This document shows positions 1 through 9,335 of a stretch of 64,000 bases of DNA, in pieces. Origin of the DNA: Myroides oncorhynchi. GTDB taxonomy: Bacteria; Bacteroidota; Bacteroidia; Flavobacteriales; Flavobacteriaceae. The notes under the pieces were generated by a model. It was not told the origin of the DNA. It did no database searches and was given only the letters and a program-made list of their open reading frames with translations. How positions within the stretch are numbered: position 1 is the stretch's first letter; each line of letters starts with the position of its first letter. Position numbers and translations under genes: made by a program. The stretch spans positions 491,501-555,500 of the forward strand of contig NZ_JAJJMP010000001.1 in NCBI RefSeq assembly GCF_020905415.1, read 5' to 3'.

Positions 1-240
1 CTTACCTCCCCAAATAGATTCTAAGGTAGTTCCAAAAGAAAACAAAGCAAACATATTAAATAATATATGCATCAAACCTCCATGCATAAACATGTGGGTC
101 AAAGGTTGCCATGCGTAAAATCGTGGATTATCAAAATAATACATAGCAAACAACTCTTGGATAACTGGCATAAATGCACTTGCTCCGAAGAATATTAAGT
201 TTACTATAATTAAATGTTTTACGGTCTCTGATATTCTCAT
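1..240 (-). CDS. Rhomboid family intramembrane serine protease (partial, N-terminal 80 residues)
   Basis: The reverse complement reads an open frame from ATG at 240 to the window edge. The peptide starts MRISETVKHLIIVNLIFFGA and contains LTHMFMHGGLMHILFNMFAL, the HxxxHGGxxHxxxNMxxL signature around transmembrane segment 2 of rhomboid proteases. The catalytic GxSG and His segments lie outside the window, so activity cannot be judged. The start codon overlaps the mutL stop by one base (TAATG), which suggests translational coupling with mutL. Rhomboids downstream of mutL are, from memory, common in flavobacteria. Confidence 0.88.
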   Translation of the reverse strand, partial: MRISETVKHLIIVNLIFFGASAFMPVIQELFAMYYFDNPRFYAWQPLTHMFMHGGLMHILFNMFALFSFGTTLESIWGGK

Positions 241-2603
241 TATAATGCGAATTTTTTTTCTATATCTTCTACTCTCATTGTGATAAAAGTAGGCTTCATA
301 AATGGTGATACACTCGGTTCTTTACAAGCAAAAAGCGAATTAACGATATTCTCTTGCTCTTCTTCATTTAGCACAGTACCTGTCTTGACAGATAAACTAT
401 GTGCTAATGATTTAGCGATGCGGTCACTCTGACCCATTGCTGTTTTTGGCACACCATCTTGGAAGTCACTGATTAGGTCTTCTAAGACGATAGACGCCTC
501 ACTCTCTGATATATTTACAGGTAGTCCTGAGATCACCACATAATCCTGTGTCATATGCTCAAATCCAAATCCTGTCTGTTGTAACATCGGATATAACTCT
601 CTAAGTATCTCTACCTCATAAGGAGAATAATACAATGTCAATGGAAATAACAACTGTTGTGATGAAGCGGTGTGATTCTGGATGCTCTCCATAAACTTCT
701 CATACAGTATACGTTGATGTGCTCTCCCTTGATCAATGATTACCATTCCTGATTTGATTGGACTCACGATATACTTTCTGTTAATCTGAAAACGCTTCAC
801 TCCAGTTATCTCCCCTTGTTTGTTTTCAAAGAGATTACCTGTTATGAAATCACTCTCTAATTTTATGCCAGACACATCTAAATCCTCACTTGTCGAACGC
901 AATCCTTCATACAAATTCTCCCATCCTTCAATGTTACTCTTAGATGACACCACTCCTTTAGAAGATGATTTGCTACTTCCACCAGATGATTTACTCATCT
1001 TAGATTCGATCACATCCGTATTTCTATTCACTTTTGACCCTAAAGTCATTCCATCTGCATAGTCATCACGAGTGATAGCATTTCCTTTGCTCTCTAACAC
1101 ATCTCCATAAGAAGTTTCTTCCTCTACATCAGCTGTGCTTGTAGAAAATCCTTCTATATAATCAGAAGAAGAATTCCCTTTACTTTCTAACGCTTCATCA
1201 AACGAAATATTCTCTAATACATTACCTTTACTTTCTAACGTCTCCTCAATCGAAATATTTTCTGATACATTACCTTTACTTTCTAAAACATCAATAAAAC
1301 GAGTATTCTCTATATCATTTCCATTATTTGTGATCTTATCCCCAAAAGGATTCATCGTCACATAACTCTCTTTATTCTCTAAGTCATCGATAAAGCGGTT
1401 ATTCTCGATATTACTATCGGTATTTCCGATAAACATTGCCGCATTATTATCAAATGGATTGTATTCAAACTTATCAGTCTGCAAGATTAATTCTCTATGA
1501 AACGGGTTAAAATTTCTATCCACTTCTATCGTAGGTGTAGACGCTTCTTTTCCCTCAAAATCATAAGGTGTATCTAAACTAGCATCACGTTGAAAGTCTA
1601 ATACTGGTGCTACATTAAACTGTCCAAGACTATGCTTAATGATCGAGCGTAGAATACTGTATAATGCCTGTTCATCGTCAAACTTTACCTCTGTCTTAGT
1701 CGGATGAATATTGATATCGATACTATCAGGTGGTACGTTAAAGTAAATGAAATAGCTAGGATGAGTCCCTTCTTTTAATAGTCCTTCATACGCCGCCATA
1801 ATAGCGTGATGTAGATAACCACTCTTCACAAAGCGGTCATTCACAAAGAAAAACTGTTCTCCTCTACTCTTCTTTGCAAACTCTGGTTTCCCCACGAATC
1901 CCAATACTTCTACAATCTCTGTATTCTCCTTAATTGGCACCAACTTCTCATTCGTACGCGTCCCATAAACATTGACGATACGCTGACGAGAATTACTAGG
2001 CAATAGGTTAAATACCTCACTGCCATTGTGGATTAACGAAAAATGTATATTGTGATGCACTAAGACGATTCGCTCGAACTCATCTATAATATTGCGAAGC
2101 TCTACGTTATCTGACTTTAAGAAATTGCGTCGTGCAGGAATATTAAAGAATAAATTCTTCACAGAGAATGACGTCCCCGCAGGGGTTACAGCTACCTCTT
2201 GGCTTACTAATTTAGTTCCTTCTATCACGATGTGCGTACCTAGTTCAGTATCGTGCTTACGTGTTTTTAACTCCACGTGAGCGATAGCGGCGATAGACGC
2301 TAACGCCTCCCCTCTAAACCCTTTAGTACTCAGTGCAAACAAATCCTCTGCCTTTGAGATCTTAGATGTAGCGTGTCGTTCGAACGACATACGAGCATCT
2401 ACATCACTCATTCCCTTTCCGTTATCTATAACTTGTATTAAGGTTTTACCAGCCTCCTTCAGAATCAGTTTTATCTCCGTAGCTCCAGCATCGACAGAGT
2501 TCTCTATCAATTCTTTAACCACAGATGCAGGCCTCTGAACTACTTCTCCAGCGGCTATCTGATTCGCTACGTGATCCGGTAGTAAACGAATAATATCTGA
2601 CAT
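240..2603 (-). CDS. mutL: DNA mismatch repair protein MutL
   Basis: MutL links MutS mismatch recognition to strand removal. The N-terminal GHKL ATPase is complete: IAAGEVVQRPASVVKELIEN near residue 17, DNGKGM near 61 and FRGEALASIAAI near 95. The C-terminal dimerisation domain starts near residue 600. At 787 residues it is longer than the usual 600-650, because residues about 380-560 form a low-complexity linker with several copies of LESKGN followed by Ser/Lys-rich sequence. The place where endonuclease-type MutL proteins carry DQHAxxExxxxE reads DQGRAHQRILYE, and the later CPHGRP-like motif reads SPFMKP. A metal-dependent nicking activity therefore looks lost or altered. The ATPase assignment is certain; loss of nicking is inference. 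Confidence 0.97.
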   Translation of the reverse strand: MSDIIRLLPDHVANQIAAGEVVQRPASVVKELIENSVDAGATEIKLILKEAGKTLIQVIDNGKGMSDVDARMSFERHATSKISKAEDLFALSTKGFRGEALASIAAIAHVELKTRKHDTELGTHIVIEGTKLVSQEVAVTPAGTSFSVKNLFFNIPARRNFLKSDNVELRNIIDEFERIVLVHHNIHFSLIHNGSEVFNLLPSNSRQRIVNVYGTRTNEKLVPIKENTEIVEVLGFVGKPEFAKKSRGEQFFFVNDRFVKSGYLHHAIMAAYEGLLKEGTHPSYFIYFNVPPDSIDINIHPTKTEVKFDDEQALYSILRSIIKHSLGQFNVAPVLDFQRDASLDTPYDFEGKEASTPTIEVDRNFNPFHRELILQTDKFEYNPFDNNAAMFIGNTDSNIENNRFIDDLENKESYVTMNPFGDKITNNGNDIENTRFIDVLESKGNVSENISIEETLESKGNVLENISFDEALESKGNSSSDYIEGFSTSTADVEEETSYGDVLESKGNAITRDDYADGMTLGSKVNRNTDVIESKMSKSSGGSSKSSSKGVVSSKSNIEGWENLYEGLRSTSEDLDVSGIKLESDFITGNLFENKQGEITGVKRFQINRKYIVSPIKSGMVIIDQGRAHQRILYEKFMESIQNHTASSQQLLFPLTLYYSPYEVEILRELYPMLQQTGFGFEHMTQDYVVISGLPVNISESEASIVLEDLISDFQDGVPKTAMGQSDRIAKSLAHSLSVKTGTVLNEEEQENIVNSLFACKEPSVSPFMKPTFITMRVEDIEKKFAL

Positions 2604-3432
2604 CTATTTGCTCCTATATTTTTTATCTAATTCTTTAGATGAATTCTACTTAAACGACAAATTTAAAGAATTAATAACTCCTTTACTATTTCGAAGTTAT
2701 AATTTATTTCTAAATTATTGGGTCTATTAAGTATTACCAGATTTTATAGTGTGCTAAAATATATCTAGTAGATGTTTTTAGTGAATACGACAGACTATAT
2801 ATTGACAGAATAATCCGTGACGTGCACTTTCACAAGACACATCCACACGGTAGCCACAATCCTTGCGCTGTCGCAGACTTGTAGTCCGTGACGTGTATGT
2901 CCACAAAACAAACTTGACGTATATACATACCCCTCCATCCTCCCCCTACTTAATTCCAATGCTCAGCTAGTCGTAGATTATGTATCAATACGAGAACCAT
3001 TGCTCGACTAATAGTTCTCAGAGTGACCATTTACGGCGAATACTCGAGCAACTGTCGAGCAACTTAGCATGAGTACTTACTCTTACTAGGATTGAGAGGG
3101 GTAGTAGAAATAGTCCCGACTAATCAAAAAAATATTAACTACATTAAATACAGCTATTTAAGTATTTTTGATGTTTAAAAAACATATACTGCTTTTTGAG
3201 AATTATGGTATTTGGGGCTATAATGGGGTGGTTTGATAAAAAAAGGGAGATATACAATGGGTATTTTGAAGTAAAATGGAGCAATAAGAGAAAGAAAACA
3301 AAAAAAGCGGTTCGTATTTTTTAGATTTTATAGAATGATTGGTAGTAGAGAGATTAGATCTAAAAAAGAATGGGAAAGGATCATAAGTTGTAAGTATTCT
3401 CAGGGATAATATACTAGTAAATAATACGCACA
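2604..3432. other. Long intergenic region without a recognisable gene
   Basis: About 830 bp between the mutL start and the ribH terminator. The part around 2800-3100 is less AT-rich than its surroundings. It holds two imperfect direct copies beginning TCCGTGACGTG (about 2815 and 2887) and a repeated CGAGCAACT near 3045-3065. A 71-codon minus-strand frame at 3218-3433 has an unconvincing composition and overlaps the ribH terminator, so I do not call it a gene. No tRNA or protein remnant was recognised. Confidence 0.6.
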
Positions 3433-3468
3433 AAAAAAGAGGACTACCATTTAAGGAAGTCCTCTTTA
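3433..3468 (-). terminator. Rho-independent terminator of ribH
   Basis: On the minus strand AAAGAGGACT pairs with AGTCCTCTTT across a 12-nt loop and runs into a T tract. It lies about 25 bp beyond the ribH stop. Confidence 0.8.
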
Positions 3469-3490
3469 TATATTTTAAAGCAACGTAGTG

Positions 3491-3982
3491 TTACGCCATT
3501 CTATTTAATTCGATCATTTTTAAAGCTGCAATAGCTGCTTCAGTACCTTTGTTTCCGTGTTCTCCTCCACTGCGTGCGATAGACTGCTCGATGTGGTTAT
3601 CTGTTAATAGACAGAAGATAACAGGGATATCAGATATTAGGTTAAGATCTTTGATACCTTGAGTAACACCTTCACATACGAAGTCAAAGTGCATAGTCTC
3701 CCCTTTGATTACACAACCTACTACAATCACAGCATCTAAAGTTTCGTCCGCTTCTATCATTTTCTTCGCACCGAATATAAGCTCGAAGCTACCTGGTACA
3801 TTCCATCTCACTACGTTTTCAGTTAATAAACCACAGTCTATCAGTGCTGCTTCTGCACCAGAGTACAGTCCATTAGTGATTTGGTCGTTCCACTCTGATA
3901 CCACGATACCTACTCTAAAATCTTTCCCATTCGGAAGTTTAGATTTGTCGTATTCAGATAAGTTCTTATTTGCTGTTGCCAT
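3491..3982 (-). CDS. ribH: 6,7-dimethyl-8-ribityllumazine synthase
   Basis: This enzyme condenses 5-amino-6-ribitylaminouracil with 3,4-dihydroxy-2-butanone 4-phosphate, the penultimate step of riboflavin synthesis. The 163-residue length fits the family. Typical segments are VGIVVSEWNDQITNGLYSGA near residue 25, VPGSFELIFGAKKM near 62 (PGxxE/P substrate-binding loop), VVGCVIKGETMHFDFVCEGV near 87 and RSGGEHGNKGTEAA near 137. It follows the TPR gene at 3985 by 2 bp on the same strand, so the two are probably cotranscribed. Confidence 0.97.
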   Translation of the reverse strand: MATANKNLSEYDKSKLPNGKDFRVGIVVSEWNDQITNGLYSGAEAALIDCGLLTENVVRWNVPGSFELIFGAKKMIEADETLDAVIVVGCVIKGETMHFDFVCEGVTQGIKDLNLISDIPVIFCLLTDNHIEQSIARSGGEHGNKGTEAAIAALKMIELNRMA

Positions 3983-3984
3983 AA

Positions 3985-4770
3985 TTATTGAGCTAAACCT
4001 ATTAACGCATCAACACCTCTATACTCAACAGAGCCTTGAAAGTTATTTTTGATTTCATTAAAGTTCTTAAGTGCTTCTTCTTTGTTCCCCATCTCTAAAG
4101 CAATTAAACCAGCTTTATTCAAAAAACGAGGAGTCGTAAAATCATTTTTTTGCTTAGCAGCAGCTTTTTGATAATACTCTAATGCTTCTTTTTGTTGACC
4201 AAGTTCAGAGAATGCATCACCTATAGCTCCTAAAGCCAATGGAGCTATTACAGCATCATTCCCTTTAAATTTTTCTAAGTGTTCAATAGCTTTAGTAAAC
4301 TCTCCTTTATTTAAATATGCTGTACCAGCATAATATTGTGCTAAGTTAGCTGATTGAGTACCACTATAGTTTTCTATAATACCTAAGAAACCTAGTTTTC
4401 CCTCACCTCCATTTAATGCAAGTGCAAAAAGAGAATCCTTAGCAGTACTATCCATTAATGCATTGTTATAATAGCTTTGTGCTTGGAACATTTCGTTTGC
4501 AGCATCATCATTTTTAGGTTCAACAATAAGTTTGTCATAACCTACATATCCTAAAGTAACTAATGCGACAGCTCCTACTAAACCAAAAATAACTTTTTGA
4601 TTGCGTACTACCCAGCTTTCCATTCTATTAGCACCTTGATCTAAAGAGTTAAAAACTTCAGCTGTTTTACTGTTAGATGCATCAATATTAGTATATTGAT
4701 CAAACTCAGTATCGTCTTTTTCTTGTTCAGGTTTAGGGGCTTTATATCCTCTTTTATTATAAGTTGCCAT
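3985..4770 (-). CDS. TPR-repeat membrane-anchored protein
   Basis: A 261-residue protein with a hydrophilic N-terminus, one transmembrane helix near residues 60-82 (VIFGLVGAVALVTLGYVGY) and a C-terminal region of tetratricopeptide repeats, for example residues 146-175 and 186-225. The topology suggests a single-span inner membrane protein with a periplasmic TPR domain, similar to YfgM/YbgF-type scaffolds. It is the first gene of a two-gene unit with ribH. The link to riboflavin synthesis is positional only and the exact role is unknown. Confidence 0.82.
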   Translation of the reverse strand: MATYNKRGYKAPKPEQEKDDTEFDQYTNIDASNSKTAEVFNSLDQGANRMESWVVRNQKVIFGLVGAVALVTLGYVGYDKLIVEPKNDDAANEMFQAQSYYNNALMDSTAKDSLFALALNGGEGKLGFLGIIENYSGTQSANLAQYYAGTAYLNKGEFTKAIEHLEKFKGNDAVIAPLALGAIGDAFSELGQQKEALEYYQKAAAKQKNDFTTPRFLNKAGLIALEMGNKEEALKNFNEIKNNFQGSVEYRGVDALIGLAQ

Positions 4771-4905
4771 TTATACAAAAGTTTAATGAGTGGCAAAAAT
4801 AGGATTTTTATTGTAATATAAAAGTGCTTTCTATCTATATTTTTGATAATTTGCACCAAAATTTCCTAAAGCTCTCTCTAAAACGTTAAAATAACTGATA
4901 ACCAA

Positions 4906-6000
4906 GTGTATTTAAAAAAATTAAACATATTAAATTTCAAGAATATTAGTGACAATACGTTCACTTTTAACCAAAAAATAAACTGCTTTATTGGACTTAA
5001 TGGTGTTGGTAAAACTAATATCCTAGATGCCATCTACTATATGGCATATGGCAAGAGCTACTTTAACCCCATTGCTGTCCAAAATATCAAGCATGAGGAA
5101 GAATTCTTTGTTATCGATGGCACTTTTGTTAAAGACGAAAAAGACGAACACATTGTATGTAGTCTTAAAAAAGGGCAAAAAAAGATACTAAAACGCAATA
5201 ATAAAAATTATGAGAGATTCTCTGATCACTTCGGATTTATCCCTTTAGTCATAATATCACCCTCAGATAGTGACCTTATTACTGAAGGAAGTGAGACACG
5301 TCGTAAGTTCATTGATAGCGTCATCTCTCAGATGGATGGCAACTATCTTCAACTACTAATCCAATATCAGAAATTGATCAGTCAGCGAAATGCCTTATTA
5401 AAGAGCTTTGCGCAAAATCAGTATTTTGACGGAGAAACTTTAGCTGTGTATAATGAGCAAATAGCCGAACTAGCACAACCTATCTATGAGAAAAGAAAGA
5501 GTTTTATAGAAGAATTCACTCCTATATTCTCTCGCTATCACGACCTTATCACAGACAAAAAAGACGATGTTTCTCTTAAGTATGAGACACAATTATCTGA
5601 GAAGTCTATGTTAGAACTCTTTCAAGAGAATATAGCGAAAGACAGAATGCTACAGTATACCTCTGTTGGAATACACAAAGATGATTTGGCATTTGAACTA
5701 AAAGCACATCCAATCAAGAAATTTGGTTCACAAGGACAACAAAAATCATTCTTGATTGCTTTAAAACTAGCACAATTTGATTTTCTAAAAACCCAACGAG
5801 GAGTAGCTCCTATTTTATTATTCGATGACATCTTTGACAAACTAGATGAAAACAGAGTCAGAAAGATACTAGAATTAGTCAATTTAGATACCTTTGGTCA
5901 ACTTTTTATTTCTGATACACATGCTGATAGGACAGAAAGTTTATTAGATAGTATTCATCAAGACTACGAAATATTTAAAATACAACAAAACGAAGATTAA
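4906..6000 (+). CDS. recF: DNA replication and repair protein RecF
   Basis: RecF is an SMC-like ATPase that helps load RecA at single-strand gaps. The Walker A motif is GLNGVGKTN near residue 29. The ABC signature region is [20 protein letters not shown] near 268, and Walker B is [11 protein letters not shown] near 306. The 364-residue length is normal. The start is GTG at 4906, and no upstream in-frame ATG preserves the family N-terminus ([12 protein letters not shown]). It is divergent from the TPR gene across 135 bp, and murB follows 19 bp downstream. Confidence 0.96.
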   Translation: MYLKKLNILNFKNISDNTFTFNQKINCFIGLNGVGKTNILDAIYYMAYGKSYFNPIAVQNIKHEEEFFVIDGTFVKDEKDEHIVCSLKKGQKKILKRNNKNYERFSDHFGFIPLVIISPSDSDLITEGSETRRKFIDSVISQMDGNYLQLLIQYQKLISQRNALLKSFAQNQYFDGETLAVYNEQIAELAQPIYEKRKSFIEEFTPIFSRYHDLITDKKDDVSLKYETQLSEKSMLELFQENIAKDRMLQYTSVGIHKDDLAFELKAHPIKKFGSQGQQKSFLIALKLAQFDFLKTQRGVAPILLFDDIFDKLDENRVRKILELVNLDTFGQLFISDTHADRTESLLDSIHQDYEIFKIQQNED

Positions 6001-6019
6001 ACTAACACCACTCAAGACA

Positions 6020-7033
6020 ATGAATATCCATGAACAAGTATCGCTAAAGCCATATAACACCTTTGGTTTAGATGTAAAGGCAAAATATTTTGTTGAAATA
6101 AAAAATCTAAATGATTTAAAAGAAATAGTGAAAGCGAATAAAAGTGACAAACTATTCATCTTAGGTGGGGGTAGCAATATGCTTCTAACTCAAGATATCA
6201 ACAAAATAGTTGTCAAATTAGACCTTCAAGGTATATCTGTCCTTAAAGAGGAGGAAGATTTCGTATACATAGAAGCACAAGCTGGTGAAAACTGGCATGA
6301 ATTTGTGCTTTGGTGTATAGATCATGAATATGGAGGAATAGAGAATTTATCCCTTATACCTGGTAATGTAGGTACAACACCTATTCAGAATATAGGTGCT
6401 TATGGTGTAGAAATAAAAGATGTGATGTATAGTTGCAAAGCGTTAAACATAAAAACACAAGAAATAGTCGAATTTTCTAATACTGAATGTGAATTTGGAT
6501 ATAGAGATAGTATCTTTAAAAACTCACTAAAGGATCAATTTATTATTATTTCCACAACCTTTAAACTAACAAAACACAATCATGTTTTAAAAATAGAATA
6601 TGGAGCTATTAAAGGACAATTAGACATTAATAATATCGCACAACCAACTATTAGAGATATCAGTAACGCTGTCATTGAGATTCGCGAGAGTAAACTACCT
6701 AATCCTAAAGAAATTGGCAATAGCGGTAGTTTCTTTAAAAATCCAATTATCAATAAAGATCACTTCTTAAGATTACAAAAAGGTTATCCAAAAATGCCCT
6801 TTTATACTATCAGTGAAGACGAAATTAAGATCCCAGCAGGATGGCTAATCGAGACTAGCGGTTTTAAAGGATATAGATTAGGCGATGCTGGAGTACATCA
6901 AAACCAAGCTTTAGTATTGGTTAATTATGGTAAGGCAGAAGGTAGTCAAATCCAAAAACTAGCTAAAACTATACAAAAAGAAGTCTTTAATCTATTTGGT
7001 ATTTTAATACATGCAGAGGTTAATATATTCTAA
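6020..7033 (+). CDS. murB: UDP-N-acetylenolpyruvoylglucosamine reductase
   Basis: MurB reduces UDP-GlcNAc-enolpyruvate to UDP-MurNAc with NADPH in cytosolic peptidoglycan precursor synthesis. The FAD-binding PCMH domain includes LKPYNTFGLDVKA near residue 8, LGGGSNMLL near 48 and SLIPGNVGTTPIQNIGAYGV near 109. The GYRDSIFK segment near 155 is typical of type I (E. coli-like) MurB. The C-terminal part contains GNSGSFFKNP with the catalytic serine and AGWLIETSGFKGYRLGDAGV. The length of 337 residues fits. It is probably cotranscribed with recF. Confidence 0.97.
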   Translation: MNIHEQVSLKPYNTFGLDVKAKYFVEIKNLNDLKEIVKANKSDKLFILGGGSNMLLTQDINKIVVKLDLQGISVLKEEEDFVYIEAQAGENWHEFVLWCIDHEYGGIENLSLIPGNVGTTPIQNIGAYGVEIKDVMYSCKALNIKTQEIVEFSNTECEFGYRDSIFKNSLKDQFIIISTTFKLTKHNHVLKIEYGAIKGQLDINNIAQPTIRDISNAVIEIRESKLPNPKEIGNSGSFFKNPIINKDHFLRLQKGYPKMPFYTISEDEIKIPAGWLIETSGFKGYRLGDAGVHQNQALVLVNYGKAEGSQIQKLAKTIQKEVFNLFGILIHAEVNIF

Positions 7034-7225
7034 GATATTGAAGTATTTATTCAATCACAAAAAGTAATTATTTTTACTTCCTTAACGCAACAAATAAAGT
7101 GTTATTTTTAAGAAAATAGCGCTTTATATTATTAAAATCTAACATATAATCAACCTAAAATAAGCTTAAATAAATTATCAGATGATTTTTAATTAAGCAC
7201 TTACAATGCATTAACAGATTAATCG

Positions 7226-7233
7226 TACATTTG
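7226..7233 (+). promoter_or_regulatory. Bacteroidota -7 promoter element (TACATTTG)
   Basis: TACATTTG matches the TAnnTTTG -7 consensus of Bacteroidota primary sigma factors and lies 27 bp before the glycosyltransferase start. No clear -33 TTTG is visible. Confidence 0.5.
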
Positions 7234-7260
7234 CTGACCTTAAGCGATTAGAAATTCACT

Positions 7261-8370
7261 ATGCTAACACTTTTATTTTACATTTTTATTGCTGTTATTG
7301 TCATTGAAATACTGCAATACATTATCATTTACGGACCATTGGCAATGGCTACTAGCTTTCCTACTAAAAAACACACTGATTTAGAGCCTGTATCTGTAAT
7401 AGTATATGTAAAAGAACACCAAGAAAAGTTAGATAACTTCCTATCACTACTTATCGCACAGACATACCCTACTTTCGAAATCGTATTAGTCTACACTGAG
7501 TCTGATGATGATGGTTTAGAAATATTAGAAGCATTCTGCCGTAAGAACCCTAGTATAACTAGATTAGTCAAGGTGGCAAATATAGAGGCTTTCTGGGGGA
7601 ATAAAAAATATGCACTTACACTAGGAATGAAAGTGGCTAAATACGAACGTTTTATATTTATAGAACCAGCAGTTGTACCTAGAACTGAGAATTGGCTTTT
7701 AGCGATTACTAAAGGGTTTTCTACATCTAAAAAAATAGTCTTAGGACATACTAAAATCGAAAAAAAGAAACGATCATTTATCAATCAGTTAATTAGATTT
7801 CAGAATAACTTTAAGACTATAGACCTTTTTTCGTGGACTCATTTTGGCAAGCCATTACATGGTAATGCTTATAACCAAGGCTATAACAAGGAACTGTTTT
7901 TTAAAGTAAACGGTTTTATAGATCACATGCATACTCCTTATGGTGATGAATACGCTTTTATAAGCCAAATAGGAACTAGTAATAATGTAGCTATCGCTTA
8001 TGACCAGGATAGTTTTGTGGGGCTACAAGTAGATAATAAAACTTCTACATGGATTAATAATGTAAAAAAATATGATTTGCATATAAAAGCATCCTCTTTT
8101 TTTACGCAATTAAAAATAAGATTTTTTAACCTTTGTCACTTATTATTCTTTGCCTTATTCACCATATTAATGTCTTTTTTATTTAATTGGGAAATCGTTC
8201 TAGGATTATTTGCATTCCGTTATCTTATCTTATACATCTATAATTATAGATTGTTCAAAACATTCGATGATAAAGATTTGATCTGGACACTGCCATTCTT
8301 AGAAATTATTCATATTTTTATAACTACATATTACTCATCTATACATTTTATTACGCGTAGAAAGATTTGA
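7261..8370 (+). CDS. Family 2 glycosyltransferase, membrane-anchored
   Basis: A 369-residue protein. An N-terminal transmembrane helix (residues 1-25) is followed by a GT-A domain: VSVIVYVKEHQEKLDNFL near 42, the nucleotide-sugar region VLVYTESDDDGLEILEAF near 75, and a later GDEYAFISQ segment that may supply the acidic residues. Two or three hydrophobic helices lie at about 280-340. The likely role is transfer of a sugar to a lipid carrier or envelope glycan; donor and acceptor cannot be read from the sequence. Its stop overlaps the start of the sigma factor gene (TTGA). Confidence 0.87.
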   Translation: MLTLLFYIFIAVIVIEILQYIIIYGPLAMATSFPTKKHTDLEPVSVIVYVKEHQEKLDNFLSLLIAQTYPTFEIVLVYTESDDDGLEILEAFCRKNPSITRLVKVANIEAFWGNKKYALTLGMKVAKYERFIFIEPAVVPRTENWLLAITKGFSTSKKIVLGHTKIEKKKRSFINQLIRFQNNFKTIDLFSWTHFGKPLHGNAYNQGYNKELFFKVNGFIDHMHTPYGDEYAFISQIGTSNNVAIAYDQDSFVGLQVDNKTSTWINNVKKYDLHIKASSFFTQLKIRFFNLCHLLFFALFTILMSFLFNWEIVLGLFAFRYLILYIYNYRLFKTFDDKDLIWTLPFLEIIHIFITTYYSSIHFITRRKI

Positions 8371-8942
8371 AAACTTTAGTTCAAGAAAATATTTTAGCCG
8401 CTCAAAAAGGCGACCAGATAGCATTTACATTTTTACTGAATCACTATTGGTCTGAAGTTTACAACTTTATGCTAAAAAGAACAGCTAATGAGATAGATGC
8501 TGAGGATATTACTATTGAAACTTTTTCGAAGGCATTCACCAATATCAGTAAGTATGACCCTACTTATGCTTTTAATACTTGGTTGGTCAGTATTGCTAAA
8601 AACGTGCATATAGATATGATTAGAAAGAGAAAGAACATATCCTTCTTTGATATCAATGATGAAGAGAACCAACAGTATCACAATATTATAGATGACACCA
8701 TGAATAAAGAAGATGAACTAATACAAGAGCAGAACTTACTTATCTTTAAAAGTTACATCAATCTACTTAAACCACACTACCAAGAAGTAATCGATATGAG
8801 ATTCTTCCAAGAGATGTCCTATAACGAAATAGCAGAGGCGCTTAACGAACCCCTTAATAATGTAAAAGTTAAGATTATGCGTGCTAAAAAACTATTAGCA
8901 GAGATAGTCCTTAAGCAAATAGACCAAAACTTCTCTATCTAA
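8367..8942 (+). CDS. RNA polymerase sigma factor, sigma-70 family (ECF type)
   Basis: 191 residues with sigma region 2 at about 20-90 (LLNHYWSEVYNFMLKRTANE through TWLVSIAKNVHIDMIRKRK) and region 4 at about 130-185 (YQEVIDMRFFQEMSYNEIAE, a helix-turn-helix). There is no region 3, as in ECF factors. The start is TTG at 8367, which overlaps the glycosyltransferase TGA as TTGA and implies coupled translation. No anti-sigma gene is adjacent, so the control mechanism is unknown. Confidence 0.92.
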   Translation: MKTLVQENILAAQKGDQIAFTFLLNHYWSEVYNFMLKRTANEIDAEDITIETFSKAFTNISKYDPTYAFNTWLVSIAKNVHIDMIRKRKNISFFDINDEENQQYHNIIDDTMNKEDELIQEQNLLIFKSYINLLKPHYQEVIDMRFFQEMSYNEIAEALNEPLNNVKVKIMRAKKLLAEIVLKQIDQNFSI

Positions 8943-9258
8943 AAATAATTCACTTCTCACTTGAACATTGTTCTATATGTTCTCTAATTTTAGCTTACCT
9001 CCTTATTTGGATTCAGAGTAGTACTTTCATGTCCCTACTTTAACATAATATCTTAGTAGACAAACTATTAAAAACTCCTTCCCTACTAAAAAACACCACA
9101 ATAAAGACCAAACAATCCATATCATTAAGCAACAAAAAGCAAAAAGTAAACACAAAATCCCTAAATAAACAAAACAATAAACAATATAACAAACAATAAT
9201 ATACAAATAACACAATAAAGCATACTTTGTTTAAAAAAGTGCAAAATGTTGCATAAAA
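8943..9258. other. AT-rich intergenic region upstream of nirK
   Basis: About 315 bp without a credible gene. Minus-strand frames of 62 and 94 codons here are artefacts of AT-rich sequence (Phe/Leu/Cys/Tyr-rich translations). The nirK control sites lie just downstream at 9259-9302. Confidence 0.6.
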
Positions 9259-9272
9259 CTGATAAATGTCAA
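9259..9272 (+). promoter_or_regulatory. DNR/NnrR-like CRP/FNR-family box upstream of nirK
   Basis: CTGAT-AAAT-GTCAA differs at one position from TTGAT-N4-GTCAA, the form bound by NO-responsive CRP/FNR regulators such as DNR. Its centre (9265.5) lies about 42 bp upstream of the start expected from the -7 element at 9295, the class II activator position. No CRP/FNR gene is present in the window. Binding is inferred. Confidence 0.5.
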
Positions 9273-9277
9273 TATAA

Positions 9278-9293
9278 AAGACATTATTGTCTT
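9278..9293 (+). promoter_or_regulatory. Inverted-repeat operator AAGACA-TTAT-TGTCTT at nirK
   Basis: Perfect 6-bp arms abut the -7 element. A closely related sequence lies just upstream of norB (16986-17001), and both are followed by CTAT. The position fits a repressor, and the adjacent Rrf2/NsrR-like gene is the obvious candidate. This assignment is inference. Confidence 0.5.
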
Positions 9294-9294
9294 C

Positions 9295-9302
9295 TATCTT
9301 TG
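9295..9302 (+). promoter_or_regulatory. nirK -7 promoter element (TATCTTTG)
   Basis: Exact match to TAnnTTTG, 33 bp before the nirK ATG. No -33 TTTG is present at the expected distance, consistent with activator dependence. Confidence 0.6.
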
Positions 9303-9335
9303 ATATACAAAATATAACTAACATAGCACATACTT

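Noticed and set aside
3218..3433. 71-codon minus-strand open frame
   Set aside because: Low-complexity Phe/Ser/Leu translation, overlaps the ribH terminator, no recognisable start context or family.
9027..9324. Two overlapping minus-strand open frames upstream of nirK
   Set aside because: They arise from AT-rich sequence, are made of Cys/Leu/Phe/Tyr runs and cover the nirK promoter sites.
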